Origin: Candidatus Thiosymbion ectosymbiont of Catanema sp. Cochon2018
GTDB lineage: Bacteria > Pseudomonadota > Gammaproteobacteria > Chromatiales > Chromatiaceae
DNA: 64,000 bases
Direction: 5' to 3'
NCBI GenBank assembly: GCA_011392765.1
Contig: WYCW01000003.1
Span: forward strand, 106,465-170,464
Each line of letters opens with the position of its first letter. The first letter of the stretch is position 1. A program made the position numbers and the translations under genes. Shown here piece by piece: positions 1 through 9,393 of the stretch. The notes under the pieces were generated by a model. That model was not told the origin of the DNA and did not search any database. It saw nothing but the letters and a program-made list of their open reading frames with translations.

Positions 1-937
1 TGGACGCTTCCACGCCCTGATTTACTCCCGCATGCCCGATGTGTCGCTCGTGGGGGTCGTGGACCCGGATGCCGACCGGGCGCACGCCGTAGCGGCCGAG
101 GCGGGTTGCGCCGCGTTCACGCACGCAAGGAAGCTCCCCGAGCGGGTGGATGCCGTGAGTATCGTTGCCCCGACGGGGGTCCATCTGGAGGTTGCGGCAC
201 CCTTTCTGCGGTGCGGCGTTCACACGATGCTGGAAAAACCGATTGCCGCGACATGTGAGGAAGGCGAGGAGATTGTGCGTCTCGCGGAGCAGTCCGGTGC
301 GATCCTGCAGATCGGCCACTTGGAGCGCTTCAATGCGGGAATCATGGCGTTGGCCCGGAGAATCTCCGCGCCCCGTTACGTGGAAGCCCACCGCATGGGG
401 GAATTCACAGCGCGGGCGACGGACGTGGACGTTATCTCCGATCTTATGATCCACGACCTCGATATCCTCCTTTCGCTTATGGGCTCGCAGATCCGGCAGA
501 TCGCGGCGGTCGGCACGCCGGTGCTGACCGAGCACATCGACATTGCCAGTGCCCGTCTGGAGTTCGCCGACGGGGCGGTGGCAAACCTGGTCGCCAGCCG
601 GGTCTCGGACAAGAAGATACGGCGTATTCGGGTGTTTCAGCCCAGCGGCTACTTGTCCCTGGATTTCGTCGCGCAGACGCTCGACCTCGCCTATCCCAAA
701 CCGGCTCAGGGTACGGAGCAACCCGAGATCGTGCGTGAACGCATTGAGGTCGAGCCCGTCAAGCCTCTGGACCGAGAGCTCGAAGCATTCGTGCAATGTG
801 TTCGAACCTCCCGTCCCCCACTCGTCGATGGCCGGGCCGGACTCGAGGCCCTGAAGGTAGCCCTCGCGGTGCAATCGGGTATCCGGACCAACCGGCGGCT
901 GGCTGTTGGCGACCGGAAGCCGGAAGCAACCGGTTAA
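1..937 (+). CDS. Gfo/Idh/MocA-family oxidoreductase, 5' end outside window
   Basis: NAD(P)-dependent sugar or inositol-type dehydrogenase family; the substrate cannot be told from sequence. The frame is open from base 2, giving GRFHALIYS before the first ATG at 32, which matches the glycine-rich start of the Rossmann fold, so the gene begins upstream of the window. Visible marks are VGVVDPD (end of strand beta-2), the EKPIA motif near residue 69 counted from the first ATG, where the lysine of EKP is the usual catalytic residue, and IGHLERFNAG in the second domain. The C-terminal alpha/beta domain is complete and the gene stops before rpmB. The family is certain; the specific reaction is unknown. 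Confidence 0.85.
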   Translation, partial: GRFHALIYSRMPDVSLVGVVDPDADRAHAVAAEAGCAAFTHARKLPERVDAVSIVAPTGVHLEVAAPFLRCGVHTMLEKPIAATCEEGEEIVRLAEQSGAILQIGHLERFNAGIMALARRISAPRYVEAHRMGEFTARATDVDVISDLMIHDLDILLSLMGSQIRQIAAVGTPVLTEHIDIASARLEFADGAVANLVASRVSDKKIRRIRVFQPSGYLSLDFVAQTLDLAYPKPAQGTEQPEIVRERIEVEPVKPLDRELEAFVQCVRTSRPPLVDGRAGLEALKVALAVQSGIRTNRRLAVGDRKPEATG

Positions 938-1036
938 TCGCAAAGAAATCTATATGCGCCCACCCTGGTTCAGGTAGAATTAAGAAATTTAGGTTTCGGG
1001 ATAGCAAGGTTCTCGTCCCCGAGGAGGTGGTGTGTC

Positions 1037-1276
1037 ATGTCCAAAGTCTGTCAGGTGACCGGTAAGCGGCCTCTCACCGGTTGTAATGTCTCCCATGCCC
1101 ACAACAAGACCAAGCGGCGGTTTTTACCCAATCTCCACTATCATCGTTTTTGGGTGGAAAGCGAGAAACGCTGGGTGCGTCTTCGCGTATCCGCCAGTGC
1201 AATGCGCCTCATCGACAAGAAGGGCATCGACCAAGTGTTGTCCGAGATGCGCGCCCGCGGTGAAAAAGGTGTGTAA
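1037..1276 (+). CDS. rpmB: 50S ribosomal protein L28 (bL28)
   Basis: Structural protein of the large ribosomal subunit, 79 residues, the usual gammaproteobacterial length. It opens with [12 protein letters not shown], followed by the family pattern [11 protein letters not shown] and NLHYHRFW. An AGGAGG Shine-Dalgarno lies about 9 bases before the ATG. It forms the classical rpmB-rpmG pair with the next gene, 12 bases downstream, and the two share a strong terminator. Confidence 0.98.
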   Translation: MSKVCQVTGKRPLTGCNVSHAHNKTKRRFLPNLHYHRFWVESEKRWVRLRVSASAMRLIDKKGIDQVLSEMRARGEKGV

Positions 1277-1288
1277 GGAGTAAAGCCC

Positions 1289-1456
1289 ATGGCTAAAGCA
1301 GCACGTGAAAAGATCCGGTTGAACTCCAGTGCCGGTACGGGCCACTTTTACACCACGACCAAGAACAAGCGCAATCAGCCCGGCAAGATGGAGATCAAGA
1401 AATTCGATCCGGTGGCGCGTAAACACGTCACCTACAAGGAAGGTAAGATTAAGTGA
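1289..1456 (+). CDS. rpmG: 50S ribosomal protein L33 (bL33)
   Basis: 55-residue large-subunit protein beginning [11 protein letters not shown] and ending [10 protein letters not shown], as in the Escherichia coli protein. It has no CxxC pairs, so it is the zinc-independent form. The AAGGAG ribosome-binding site overlaps the rpmB stop region (1275-1280), consistent with translation from the same transcript. It is too short to appear among longer open frames but is unambiguous. Confidence 0.97.
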   Translation: MAKAAREKIRLNSSAGTGHFYTTTKNKRNQPGKMEIKKFDPVARKHVTYKEGKIK

Positions 1457-1478
1457 TCTTTGTTTTTTCTCGGCACGT

Positions 1479-1505
1479 AAAACCCGCCACCGGCGGGTTT
1501 TTTTT
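1479..1505 (+). terminator. Rho-independent terminator of rpmBG
   Basis: Perfect stem AAACCCGCC / GGCGGGTTT with a short loop followed by eight T residues, 23 bases after the rpmG stop codon. The A-rich left arm and T-rich right side suggest it could also end transcription of the convergent desaturase gene. Confidence 0.93.
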
Positions 1506-1508
1506 AAG

Positions 1509-2690
1509 CTAGAGAGCCGGTGCAAGGGTATAGCTACGCAGCCTGCGGGAAAAGGTCTCCAGCGCCTGGATGCCGGTGGCCTCCGCCTGCTGGCACCAGT
1601 CCTGCAGCGAGCTGAGAAGGGCTTCCTGGTTGGGTGCGGTTTGCTCCCACAGGTCCCGCAGACGTTCGCGGAACCGGTAGACGGTCTCCAACGTTTGGCT
1701 CTGGGCCAACACCTGTTCCAGGCGTTGTTTTGCGCGTTCGTCCAGCCTCGGCCCTTCCATAACCAGCAAGCGCCGTGTGCGCCTGAACAAACGGCGACAA
1801 TGGTGTTTGCTGTGACACAGCTCGGCACGGGTGACCGGCGTGAGCACCTCGCGTGCATAACGGGCGGCAATGTGCATGCGCCCGGTGACTACCGCACGCA
1901 CCGTATCCATGTCGATGTTGCCCTTGCCTTGGACGATGCGCGGCTTGGGTGCGATCTTTTTCACCCTGGCCAAGCCGAGAATGCACAGCAGCCGCACGTA
2001 AAGCCAGCCCAGATCCAATTCCCACCACTTCGAGGACAGCTTAGCGGAGCTCGGGAAGGCATGGTGATTATTGTGCAGCTCTTCGCCGCCGATCAGGATG
2101 CCCCAGGGCAGGATGTTGGCCGAAGCGTCCGGCGTCTCGAAGTTGCGATAGCCCCCGTAATGGCCGACACCATTGATCACCCCGGCGGCGAAGAAGGGGA
2201 TCCAGATCATCTGAACCGCCCACAGGGTAATGCCGTAGACGCCGAACAGCAGCAGATCCAGGATCAACATCAACCCTAACCCCTGCCAGCTATAACGGCT
2301 GTAGAGGCGGCGCTCGACCCGATCGTCGGGGGTACCGTGACCGTACCGTAAGAGGGTTTGCGGATTACCGACGGCCGTGCGGTATAGCTCCGCACCCTCC
2401 GTCAGGACCTTGCCAAGGCCCAGAATCTTGGGGCTATGGGGATCGTCAGGCGTCTCACACTTGGCGTGATGACGGCGATGTACCGCCACCCACTCTTTGG
2501 TCACCATGCCGGTGGTGAGCCACAGCCAGAAGCGGAAGAAATGGCTTGCCGCCGGGTGCAGATCGAGCGCCCGATGGGCCTGCGAGCGATGCAGAAAGAC
2601 CGTAACGGCCACGATTGTGACATGGGTCAGGACCAGCCCGGCCAACACCACCTGCCATAAAGAAAGATCCAGAATTCCATACCAGCTCAT
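1509..2690 (-). CDS. Membrane acyl (delta-9) fatty acid desaturase, DesA-like
   Basis: Integral membrane di-iron desaturase that would introduce a double bond into fatty acyl chains of phospholipids or acyl-CoA, tuning membrane fluidity. The 393-residue protein has the three histidine boxes that bind iron: HRSQAH at 34-39, HRRHH at 71-75 and HNNHH at 206-210. Hydrophobic segments lie near 12-32, 51-62 and 138-175. The core, including DPHSPK and GHGTPDD, resembles the aerobic desaturase DesA of Pseudomonas aeruginosa. The C-terminal third (about 240-393) is a charged, helical, cytoplasmic extension. The gene is convergent with rpmG, with only two bases between the terminator and its stop codon. 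It occupies the place where secA follows the M23 gene in related genomes. Confidence 0.93.
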   Translation of the reverse strand: MSWYGILDLSLWQVVLAGLVLTHVTIVAVTVFLHRSQAHRALDLHPAASHFFRFWLWLTTGMVTKEWVAVHRRHHAKCETPDDPHSPKILGLGKVLTEGAELYRTAVGNPQTLLRYGHGTPDDRVERRLYSRYSWQGLGLMLILDLLLFGVYGITLWAVQMIWIPFFAAGVINGVGHYGGYRNFETPDASANILPWGILIGGEELHNNHHAFPSSAKLSSKWWELDLGWLYVRLLCILGLARVKKIAPKPRIVQGKGNIDMDTVRAVVTGRMHIAARYAREVLTPVTRAELCHSKHHCRRLFRRTRRLLVMEGPRLDERAKQRLEQVLAQSQTLETVYRFRERLRDLWEQTAPNQEALLSSLQDWCQQAEATGIQALETFSRRLRSYTLAPAL

Positions 2691-2786
2691 CGGGGGTCCT
2701 CGAAGAAAAAAATGTTGTTTCCAAACCCCGTACCCAGGTGTAACAACCCACCTGATTCCGGATTTAAGGATTGCACTCGCCGCGGC

Positions 2787-3668
2787 TCAATTGCTCGCTT
2801 TGCTCAGCTTGGTGTCGAGGTAGCGCGAGGGGTTGACGGCCTTGCCGTGCTCGCGGACCTCGTAGTGAACGTGGGGACCGGTGGAGCGTCCGCTGGAGCC
2901 GAGCTTGGCGATTATCTGCCCCTTCTTTACCCACATGTCTTCCTCGACCAGATTCTCCCGGTTATGGGCGTAGCAGGTTTCCAGGCCATCCATGTGGCGG
3001 ATTTCCACCACATAGCCGTATCCCGACCGCTCACCACTGAAGGTAACGAACCCGTCGGCAGTGGCACGTATGGGTTCTCCCGGCTTGCCGGCGAAATCGA
3101 TACCGCTGTGGAGATGGACCTTGTGGAGGATCGGATGCATACGATACCCGAACCGGGAGGTGATATAGCCGGACTCGGGAAGCACCGGCCATCCGGAGGG
3201 TATAGCGTGCTTTTTGAGACCCTTCTCCATAATCACCTGCTCGAGCTGTTTCAGCTTGCGCTTGCGGTCATCGACAAGGCTGGGCAAGTCGATGATGTCC
3301 CTCACCAGCTCCGACAGGCCGATTTCTTTGGTTACTCGAATATCGGTGGGGGCACCTACGGGAACCGGGCTTTCGAAATCGAACTCCGCGGGATCCAGCT
3401 CGGCCATCTTCACCAGGCGTCCACCCAAGGCATTCAGGCGGAGGAGCTCCGCGTGCATCGCGCCGACCCAACCGCTGAAGACATCGAGCCGGGCCTCGGA
3501 TTTCCGACTGACCTTTTCCAGCAGTTCGCGATCTTCCTCGAAGATGGCCTCGATGGCGGCCACCATCCGCGGAGACGCCAGACTCAACGACACACTCGTC
3601 TGACCGAACCAGAAACCTACCGCCGCTGCCGTAGCAACGAAAATGCCTAGAACGATGCTCCGCACCAT
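2787..3668 (-). CDS. M23 (LytM-type) peptidoglycan endopeptidase, membrane anchored
   Basis: Probable periplasmic zinc endopeptidase that cuts peptidoglycan cross-links. Residues 4-22 form a single N-terminal membrane anchor, residues 35-150 are helical and charged (likely coiled coil around 35-60 and 130-150), and 165-285 is the LytM domain. Zinc ligands are visible: H187 and D191 in HSGID, then H266 and H268 in GPHVHYE, and YAH at 233-235. In Pseudomonas the same M23 gene lies with a DciA-type gene between lpxC and secA. Here the pair is retained, divergently transcribed from the DciA gene across 126 bases that must hold both promoters, but secA does not follow. Confidence 0.92.
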   Translation of the reverse strand: MVRSIVLGIFVATAAAVGFWFGQTSVSLSLASPRMVAAIEAIFEEDRELLEKVSRKSEARLDVFSGWVGAMHAELLRLNALGGRLVKMAELDPAEFDFESPVPVGAPTDIRVTKEIGLSELVRDIIDLPSLVDDRKRKLKQLEQVIMEKGLKKHAIPSGWPVLPESGYITSRFGYRMHPILHKVHLHSGIDFAGKPGEPIRATADGFVTFSGERSGYGYVVEIRHMDGLETCYAHNRENLVEEDMWVKKGQIIAKLGSSGRSTGPHVHYEVREHGKAVNPSRYLDTKLSKASN

Positions 3669-3794
3669 AACGCCCCTCCATCGCCTTCTTCGCGATGAGT
3701 AAATCTATTCTGTATCATCATCCTGAACGAATGCGTTACCTTAACAGAAATTCAGGAGTCTGTCCGACCGCGCGTTCATGCTGCGTTCCCGTTC

Positions 3795-4235
3795 GTGTCC
3801 AAGCACTTTCAACACGCCTGCCGCTTTCTGCGGCACAACGAGAAAATCGCCGGTTATGTCACCGCGATCGAACGCCACACGCAGTTGTTGCGTGAGATCC
3901 GAGCGCTCCTGCCCCCGCCCCTGGACGAACACTGTCTGCATGCCCACCTCGATGCCGGCGTACTGACACTGCTCACGGACTCCCCCGTCTGGTCGTCACG
4001 CCTACGCTTCTTTACCCCGGAGCTCGAACGCCACCTCACCCCCCGTCACGGCTCCATTGTCGCCTGTCGCATCCGCGTCCGGCCTCAGACCTCCGTACCC
4101 TCCCCGAAGCCCGCAAACCACAAGCTGTCCGCAAACACGGCACGGCATTTGATCGAGGTGGCCAGCGGCATCGAAGACCCCCGGCTTGCGGCCGCACTCC
4201 GTCGGCTGGCGAAGGCCGGCGCGAAAGATTACTAG
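3795..4235 (+). CDS. DciA-like DUF721 protein (putative helicase loader)
   Basis: 146-residue basic protein of the DUF721 family, which includes DciA, the ancestral loader of the replicative helicase in bacteria without DnaC. The recognisable core is LTDSPVWSSRLRFFTPEL around residues 60-77. The N-terminal half is the helical domain and the C-terminal part is likely flexible. Position next to the M23 gene and lpxC matches the conserved lpxC-DUF721-M23-secA neighbourhood. The stop codon TAG (4233-4235) is also the end of the CTAG that starts the adjoining repeat element. Family assignment is fairly sure; loader function is inferred. Confidence 0.82.
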   Translation: MSKHFQHACRFLRHNEKIAGYVTAIERHTQLLREIRALLPPPLDEHCLHAHLDAGVLTLLTDSPVWSSRLRFFTPELERHLTPRHGSIVACRIRVRPQTSVPSPKPANHKLSANTARHLIEVASGIEDPRLAAALRRLAKAGAKDY

Positions 4236-4462
4236 CGAGGCTCCGCCTCAGACCGACGAGGCATGAGGCCCCAAAAGCTCCTCTCCCGTAAGGCCCCATC
4301 TCTTCCGCCCAACCAGCCGTTGGAGAGCCGGGGTAGGTCGAAATCGGGATCGGGATCGGGATCGGGATCGCAATCGGAATCTCGATTTCGATCCCGATCC
4401 CGATTTGCGCACCCCATAAACTTGATTCATTTGTAAAGATTCGGGTCCCTCAAGGATCCTAG
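4232..4462 (+). repeat. Composite palindromic element, copy A (GATC-hairpin payload)
   Basis: 231-bp element bounded by CTAG at both ends. The left end reads CTAGCGAGGCTCCGCCTC and forms a GAGGC/GCCTC hairpin. The right end contains CTTGATTCATTTGTAAAG and finishes CAAGGATCCTAG. The interior (4336-4405) is a run of GGGATC-type hexamers followed by their inverse (GATCCC), able to fold into a long hairpin. A second partial left end follows directly, sharing the CTAG (4459-4484). The left CTAG supplies the dciA stop codon. Confidence 0.9.
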
Positions 4463-4539
4463 CGAGGCTTCGCCTCAGACCGACACTCCAGGGCACTTTA
4501 ATACGGTTTTCGTCTTTTGGACCAAGCGGAAGTGTGCGC

Positions 4540-4782
4540 TTAAGAGGCTGTCTGAAAACTAACACATTGATTTTAAATCGGTAGGCTGGGTAGCAAGGAA
4601 CGAAACCCAGGGTATTGCTGGGTGGCAGTGTTATAACTCTGTTATTACAGGGGCGCAAGATATTGATTAGCATATCTATTTGAACCCTGAGAAACAAAGT
4701 TGGAACACCACCTGCTGGGTTTTGGCCATCCCTGGCCGCAACCCAGCCTACGGTCTACGGTCCTTTTTTAGACAGTCTCTAA
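4540..4782. repeat. Short inverted-repeat element, GAGACTGTC type, next to lpxC
   Basis: Terminal inverted repeats TTAAGAGGCTGTCTGAAAA and TTTTTAGACAGTCTCTAA bracket about 243 bp. The interior has the AGGCTGGGTT/AACCCAGCCT palindrome seen elsewhere in the window. No coding potential is seen. It ends five bases before the lpxC stop codon. Confidence 0.78.
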
Positions 4783-4786
4783 GCCC

Positions 4787-5701
4787 CTAGGAAACGACCA
4801 CCGGCTGCAGGTAGGGAGTCGGGGGGGACTTGGAATCCTTGGTAAACACGACCTCTTCCCAGGCCATTTCGTCGGCCATCAGCGTCCGCAACAGGCGGTT
4901 GTTGAGGGCATGACCGGATTTGTGCCCGTAAAAAGAACCGATCAACGAACGGCCCAGCAGATAGAGGTCGCCGATGGCATCGAGAATCTTATGCCTCACG
5001 AACTCGTCCTCGTAGCGCAGGCCCTCTTCGTTGAGCACCCGGTAATCGTCCACCACGATGGCGTTGTCCATACTGCCGCCGAGGGCGAGGTTTCTTTGGC
5101 GCAAAGTCTCGACGTCGCGCAGGAAACCGAATGTGCGCGCGCGGCTGACCTCCTTTACGAATGAGGTCGTGGAAAGGTCCACGCTGGCCTCCTGCACCCG
5201 CGATAGGAAAGCCGGATGATCGAAATCGATGGAGAACTCTACCTTGAATCCATCGTAGGGTTCGAAAACGGCGCGCTTGTCCCCATCTTCCACGGCTACC
5301 CTATGCTTGATACGGATGAAACGTTTCGGCCGGTTTTGCTCTTCGATGCCGGCCGACTGGACTAAGAATACAAAGGGCGCCGCGCTTCCGTCCATGATGG
5401 GTACCTCGGGTGCGCTTACGTCGACGTAAGCATTGTCTATCCCCAAGCCGGAAAAGGCGGAGAGCAGATGCTCCACCGTGGAGACACCCATATCGCCCTT
5501 CACCAAAGTGGTCGATAGCCTGGTATCGCCCACATTCTCGGGGCAGGCGCGGATCTCCACGGGTTGCGGCAGATCGACGCGGCGAAACACGATCCCGGTA
5601 TCCGCCGCAGCCGGACGCAACGTCAGGCCTATCTTGTCGCCCGTATGCAGCCCAACGCCGGTAGCCCGGATCACGTTTTTCAGGGTTCGTTGCCTGATCA
5701 T
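4787..5701 (-). CDS. lpxC: UDP-3-O-acyl-N-acetylglucosamine deacetylase
   Basis: Zinc deacetylase for the committed step of lipid A synthesis in the cytosol. The start is set at 5701 ([15 protein letters not shown]), giving 304 residues against 305 in E. coli; an upstream ATG at 5848 would add 49 residues with no family counterpart. Expected catalytic residues are present at one position less than E. coli numbering: E77 and H78 in [10 protein letters not shown]237 and D241 in HKILDAIGD, and H264 in KSGHALNN. It is the last gene of the dcw cluster, 288 bases after ftsZ. A repeat element closes the gene on its 3' side. Confidence 0.97.
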   Translation of the reverse strand: MIRQRTLKNVIRATGVGLHTGDKIGLTLRPAAADTGIVFRRVDLPQPVEIRACPENVGDTRLSTTLVKGDMGVSTVEHLLSAFSGLGIDNAYVDVSAPEVPIMDGSAAPFVFLVQSAGIEEQNRPKRFIRIKHRVAVEDGDKRAVFEPYDGFKVEFSIDFDHPAFLSRVQEASVDLSTTSFVKEVSRARTFGFLRDVETLRQRNLALGGSMDNAIVVDDYRVLNEEGLRYEDEFVRHKILDAIGDLYLLGRSLIGSFYGHKSGHALNNRLLRTLMADEMAWEEVVFTKDSKSPPTPYLQPVVVS

Positions 5702-5989
5702 TGCTGTATCTCCCGTCGCAATCCAAGTACCTTCCGTCAAAGTCCTGCGGCCCCCCCGGATTCTTTCAGGGACGCTCTTTTTGAAGAAGACATCCCAGCC
5801 CCTCCATGCCGATCCGGAGCACCTTCCTGGTTTTTGGTATTCTTCCATTTCAGCCGCCTAAACGGAAGCCGAGGAAACAACCCGACATTTCCCAATCTAG
5901 GGTTTTCCCTCGATTTAATCAGGTACGAAACGTCTTTGCAAGAAAATTTATTGATTTTCTTCGTGATCCTCCTTTATGGATTACCCTGA

Positions 5990-7177
5990 TTAGTCCGCCT
6001 GACGGCGCAGAAACGCGGGAATATCCAGGTAATCCAGATCCGTCTCCCCGACCGCATCCGGCTGGGTCTGGACGGCCGCGGCAACCCCTTGGTGGCCCTT
6101 GCGATAGACCGCCGGACGGTCCATCTCCCGGTAATCGGGAGTAACCGACTCCGCAACCTCGTTCGGCACCAGGTGGATCGGCGACCCGCCCAAGGCCGAC
6201 TTCGATACCCGCGCCTTGCGCCCCTCTCCGAGACCAGTGGCGACCACGGTCACGCGTAGATCTTCGTTCAGGTCGGGATCGATGACAGTACCGACCACTA
6301 CGATGGCATCGTCGTCCGCAAAGTCCCGCACCGTATTGCCCACCTCGTCGAACTCGCCGATGGACAAGCTCGGGCCCGCGGTGATGTTGACCAATATCCC
6401 CCTGGCGCCGGCCAGATCGATATCCTCCAGCAGAGGGCTGCGGATGGCCGCCTCGGCCGCTTCCCGGGCCCGCTGCTCGCCGCTGGCAACACCCGTCCCC
6501 ATCATCGCCTGACCCATTTCAGCCATCACGGTTTTGACGTCCGCAAAGTCTACATTGATGAGGCCGGGACAGGTAATGAGCTCGGCAATCCCCTGGGTGG
6601 CATTCAGGAGTACGTCGTTGGCCGCCTTGAAGGCATTCAAGAGACTCATTTCCTTGCCGAGCACGGCCAGCAGCTTCTCGTTGGGGATGGTGATGAGGGA
6701 ATCGACGTTGTCTGCCAACTCAGAGATCCCCTCCATCGCCACCTTCATCCGCTTGGTACCCTCGAACGCAAAGGGCTTGGTCACCACGGCCACGGTCAGG
6801 ATCCCCAGCTCCCGGGCCACCTGGGCAACGACCGGAGCGGCACCGGTCCCGGTTCCACCGCCCATGCCGGCCGTGATAAAGACCATGTCGGCCCCATCCA
6901 GGGCATCATGGATGCGCTCCTTGTCCTCCAATGCAGCTTGCTTGCCCACCTTGGGGTCGGCGCCGGCGCCCAGCCCCCGGGTGATGTCCGCTCCCAGCTG
7001 GAGGATGGTCTTGACGTTGGAATGTTGCAGGGCCTGGGAATCCGTGTTGGCGCAGATGAAGTCCACCCCCTCGATGGAGGAATCCACCATCTGGTTGACG
7101 GCATTGCCGCCGCCGCCGCCGACACCGATCACCTTGATGACCGCATCCTGGCCATTGGTATCCATTAGTTCAAACAT
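5990..7177 (-). CDS. ftsZ: Cell division protein FtsZ
   Basis: Tubulin-like GTPase that polymerises into the division ring. The 395-residue protein has the N-terminal GVGGGGGNAVNQM loop (18-30), the tubulin signature GGGTGTG at 106-112 and a synergy (T7) loop in NVDFADVKTVM. A linker leads to the conserved C-terminal peptide YLDIPAFLRRQAD, which binds FtsA and ZipA. It lies downstream of ftsA with a 117-base gap and upstream of lpxC, the usual order. Confidence 0.99.
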   Translation of the reverse strand: MFELMDTNGQDAVIKVIGVGGGGGNAVNQMVDSSIEGVDFICANTDSQALQHSNVKTILQLGADITRGLGAGADPKVGKQAALEDKERIHDALDGADMVFITAGMGGGTGTGAAPVVAQVARELGILTVAVVTKPFAFEGTKRMKVAMEGISELADNVDSLITIPNEKLLAVLGKEMSLLNAFKAANDVLLNATQGIAELITCPGLINVDFADVKTVMAEMGQAMMGTGVASGEQRAREAAEAAIRSPLLEDIDLAGARGILVNITAGPSLSIGEFDEVGNTVRDFADDDAIVVVGTVIDPDLNEDLRVTVVATGLGEGRKARVSKSALGGSPIHLVPNEVAESVTPDYREMDRPAVYRKGHQGVAAAVQTQPDAVGETDLDYLDIPAFLRRQAD

Positions 7178-7294
7178 CGGTTTTCTCCCATCTTGCTCGC
7201 TAGTTACTTAAGAATTCGACCTGTATGCGGGATCTCTCACCCGGAGGCCTACCCACCTTGCCGCCCGGTCACACCCGTCAGCCCGTAAGCCTTA

Positions 7295-8539
7295 TCAGAA
7301 ATTGCCTTGAAACCAGCTCTTCATCCGTTCCCAGACCGCCTTCAGACCGGAGGACTCCGACAGCTCCGAGCGCCGCATGAACCTGTGTCGCCGGGCGTAC
7401 ATCAGCAACCCGACACCGGTCGCGTAGACGGGATCGGTGATCACATCCTTGAGGCCGGCTACGTGCTGGGAGACACCGAGGCGCACCGGCATATGAAAAA
7501 CCTCCTCGGCCAGCTCGACGAGCCCTTCCATCTTGGCGCTGCCGCCGGTCATGACGACGCCTCCCGCCACCAGGTCCTCGAAGCCGCTGCGGCGCAGCTC
7601 TGCCTGGAGCAGGCTCAGGAGCTCCTCGTAGCGGGGTTCCACGACCTCCGCCAGGGTCTGGCGCGCGAGGCGCCGGGCCGGGCGTTCCCCGATGCTCGGG
7701 ACCTCGATGGTATCGCCGCTGCCGGCAAGCTGGGTCAAGGCGCAGGCGTATTGGATCTTGATTTGCTCCGCGTATTGGATGGGGGTACGCAGGGCGACGG
7801 CGATGTCATTGGTCACCTGATCGCCGGCGATGGGAATCACGGCCGTATGACGGATAGCACCGTCGGTGAACACCGCCAGGTCCGTGGTGCCGCCGCCCAT
7901 GTCCACCAGGGCGACCCCGAGTTCCTTCTCATCCTCGCCCAGAACGGCGAAGCCGGAGCTGAGTTGCTCCAGGACCAAATCGTCCACTTCCAGTCCGCAG
8001 CGACGGATACACTTGACGATGTTCTGAGCCGCGCTGACCGCACCCGTGACCATGTGGACCCGGGCCTCCAGCCGCACCCCGCACATACCGATGGGCTCGC
8101 GGATGCCTTCCTGGTCGTCGATCACGAACTCCTGGGGGAGGATATGGAGGATCTTCTGATCGGCCGGGATCGCAACCGCCCTGGCCGCGTCGATAACCCG
8201 GTCCACGTCTGCCTGGGACACCTCCTGCTCCTTGATGGCGGTAATGCCGTGGGAGTTGAGACTGCGGATATGGCTGCCCGCGATACCGGCATGGACGGAG
8301 TGGATCTCACAACCCGCCATGAGTTCCGCCTCTTCCACCGCCCGCTGGATGGATTGCACGGTGGATTCGATATCCACTACCACTCCCTTCTTGAGCCCCC
8401 GCGACGGGTGGGTGCCGATTCCGATGATCTCGATCCCGTCGTCGTCCTTCACTTCACCCACCAGGGCGGCGATCTTGGAGGTACCGATATCCAGTCCGAT
8501 CAGGAGATTCTTTTCGCCTCGTCTTGCCATTCGATTCAA
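7295..8539 (-). CDS. ftsA: Cell division protein FtsA
   Basis: Actin-like ATPase that tethers FtsZ to the membrane. Of its 414 residues, LLIGLDIGTSKIAALVGE near the start is the phosphate-1 loop and VDMGGGTTDLAVF the phosphate-2 loop. The last residues, AVWERMKSWFQGNF, form the amphipathic membrane-targeting helix. The start overlaps the ftsQ stop in ATGA. A second Met three codons later (MARRGEKN) is an alternative start. Confidence 0.98.
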   Translation of the reverse strand: MNRMARRGEKNLLIGLDIGTSKIAALVGEVKDDDGIEIIGIGTHPSRGLKKGVVVDIESTVQSIQRAVEEAELMAGCEIHSVHAGIAGSHIRSLNSHGITAIKEQEVSQADVDRVIDAARAVAIPADQKILHILPQEFVIDDQEGIREPIGMCGVRLEARVHMVTGAVSAAQNIVKCIRRCGLEVDDLVLEQLSSGFAVLGEDEKELGVALVDMGGGTTDLAVFTDGAIRHTAVIPIAGDQVTNDIAVALRTPIQYAEQIKIQYACALTQLAGSGDTIEVPSIGERPARRLARQTLAEVVEPRYEELLSLLQAELRRSGFEDLVAGGVVMTGGSAKMEGLVELAEEVFHMPVRLGVSQHVAGLKDVITDPVYATGVGLLMYARRHRFMRRSELSESSGLKAVWERMKSWFQGNF

Positions 8540-9393
8540 CTCCTGGAGAGTTCCGAGGTGCGAGACCTCAGTTTTGCGGACCGCACGGTTGCGGTGGCGG
8601 GCCTCAGGCTATCGCCCCCAGCCTCTGCCCACCGGACCGCCAACCCATTGCTGTAGCGCATATCGACCAGTGACGGTATCCCGATCCTGGTCAACGCAGG
8701 ATAGGCCCGAATGAACCTTGAAATTCGTTCCTGAACCCGCACCTTGCCCAAGGCCAGGCGGAATCCCGCACTCAGGTGCAAGGTCCAGGCACCGCGGGCG
8801 TCCCGGGCCAGGGTTTCGATCTCGATACCGAGGGTTTGCAGCTGCGGCTTCCAGTCCAGAAGACGCTGCACCAGCTTCGGGGCATCCCGACTCGTTCCCG
8901 AGAACTCGGGGAGCCCCGGCGGAATGTCTCTGGCTGCGGGCTTGAAAATTACCCCGTCGGTGCCCACCAGGGCATCTTCCCCCCAACGCGCCAGGGCTAC
9001 CCGCTCCACTACCTCGAGTTCCAGGCGATCCGGCCACCGCCGCCGTAAGCTCGCCGACCGTACCCAGGGTATGGTCTCCACCGCCGTTTTCAGCTCCGCC
9101 AGGTCCTGCGTCAGAATGCCGCCATTCAGGTGTGCGATCACCGTTTCCTGCAGTCGGTGCGACGACAGGTGCTCAAGCGCCCCGGTCACGGTTACTACCC
9201 GCACCGGTAGCTGTCGGGGCTCCCAACGCATCAGTAGATAGCCGCCACCTCCCAACAGGGACAGTAACACGAGCGCCCAAGCCCAGCGCACCAACCGCCG
9301 CCCTCGGCTCGGTCCCTCGACCACGCGATCCCGGTCCGTCACTTGCTCAGGATTGCTCAAGGCTGGTCTCCAGGATGCGCCACACCAGGGCAT
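8536..9393 (-). CDS. ftsQ: Cell division protein FtsQ
   Basis: Bitopic divisome protein that links early and late division proteins through FtsB and FtsL. The frame has one transmembrane helix (about 36-55), a POTRA domain (LPVRVVTVTGALEHLS onward) and the FtsQ beta domain ending in the periplasm. The first ATG at 9393 would overlap ddl by 47 bases. A TTG 36 bases downstream (LSNPEQVTD), with GGAG seven bases before it, is the more likely start, giving about 273 residues. The stop overlaps ftsA. Confidence 0.93.
   Translation of the reverse strand: MPWCGASWRPALSNPEQVTDRDRVVEGPSRGRRLVRWAWALVLLSLLGGGGYLLMRWEPRQLPVRVVTVTGALEHLSSHRLQETVIAHLNGGILTQDLAELKTAVETIPWVRSASLRRRWPDRLELEVVERVALARWGEDALVGTDGVIFKPAARDIPPGLPEFSGTSRDAPKLVQRLLDWKPQLQTLGIEIETLARDARGAWTLHLSAGFRLALGKVRVQERISRFIRAYPALTRIGIPSLVDMRYSNGLAVRWAEAGGDSLRPATATVRSAKLRSRTSELSRS

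Noticed and set aside
7307-8656. 449-codon plus-strand frame
   Set aside because: Antisense shadow of ftsA and the end of ftsQ.
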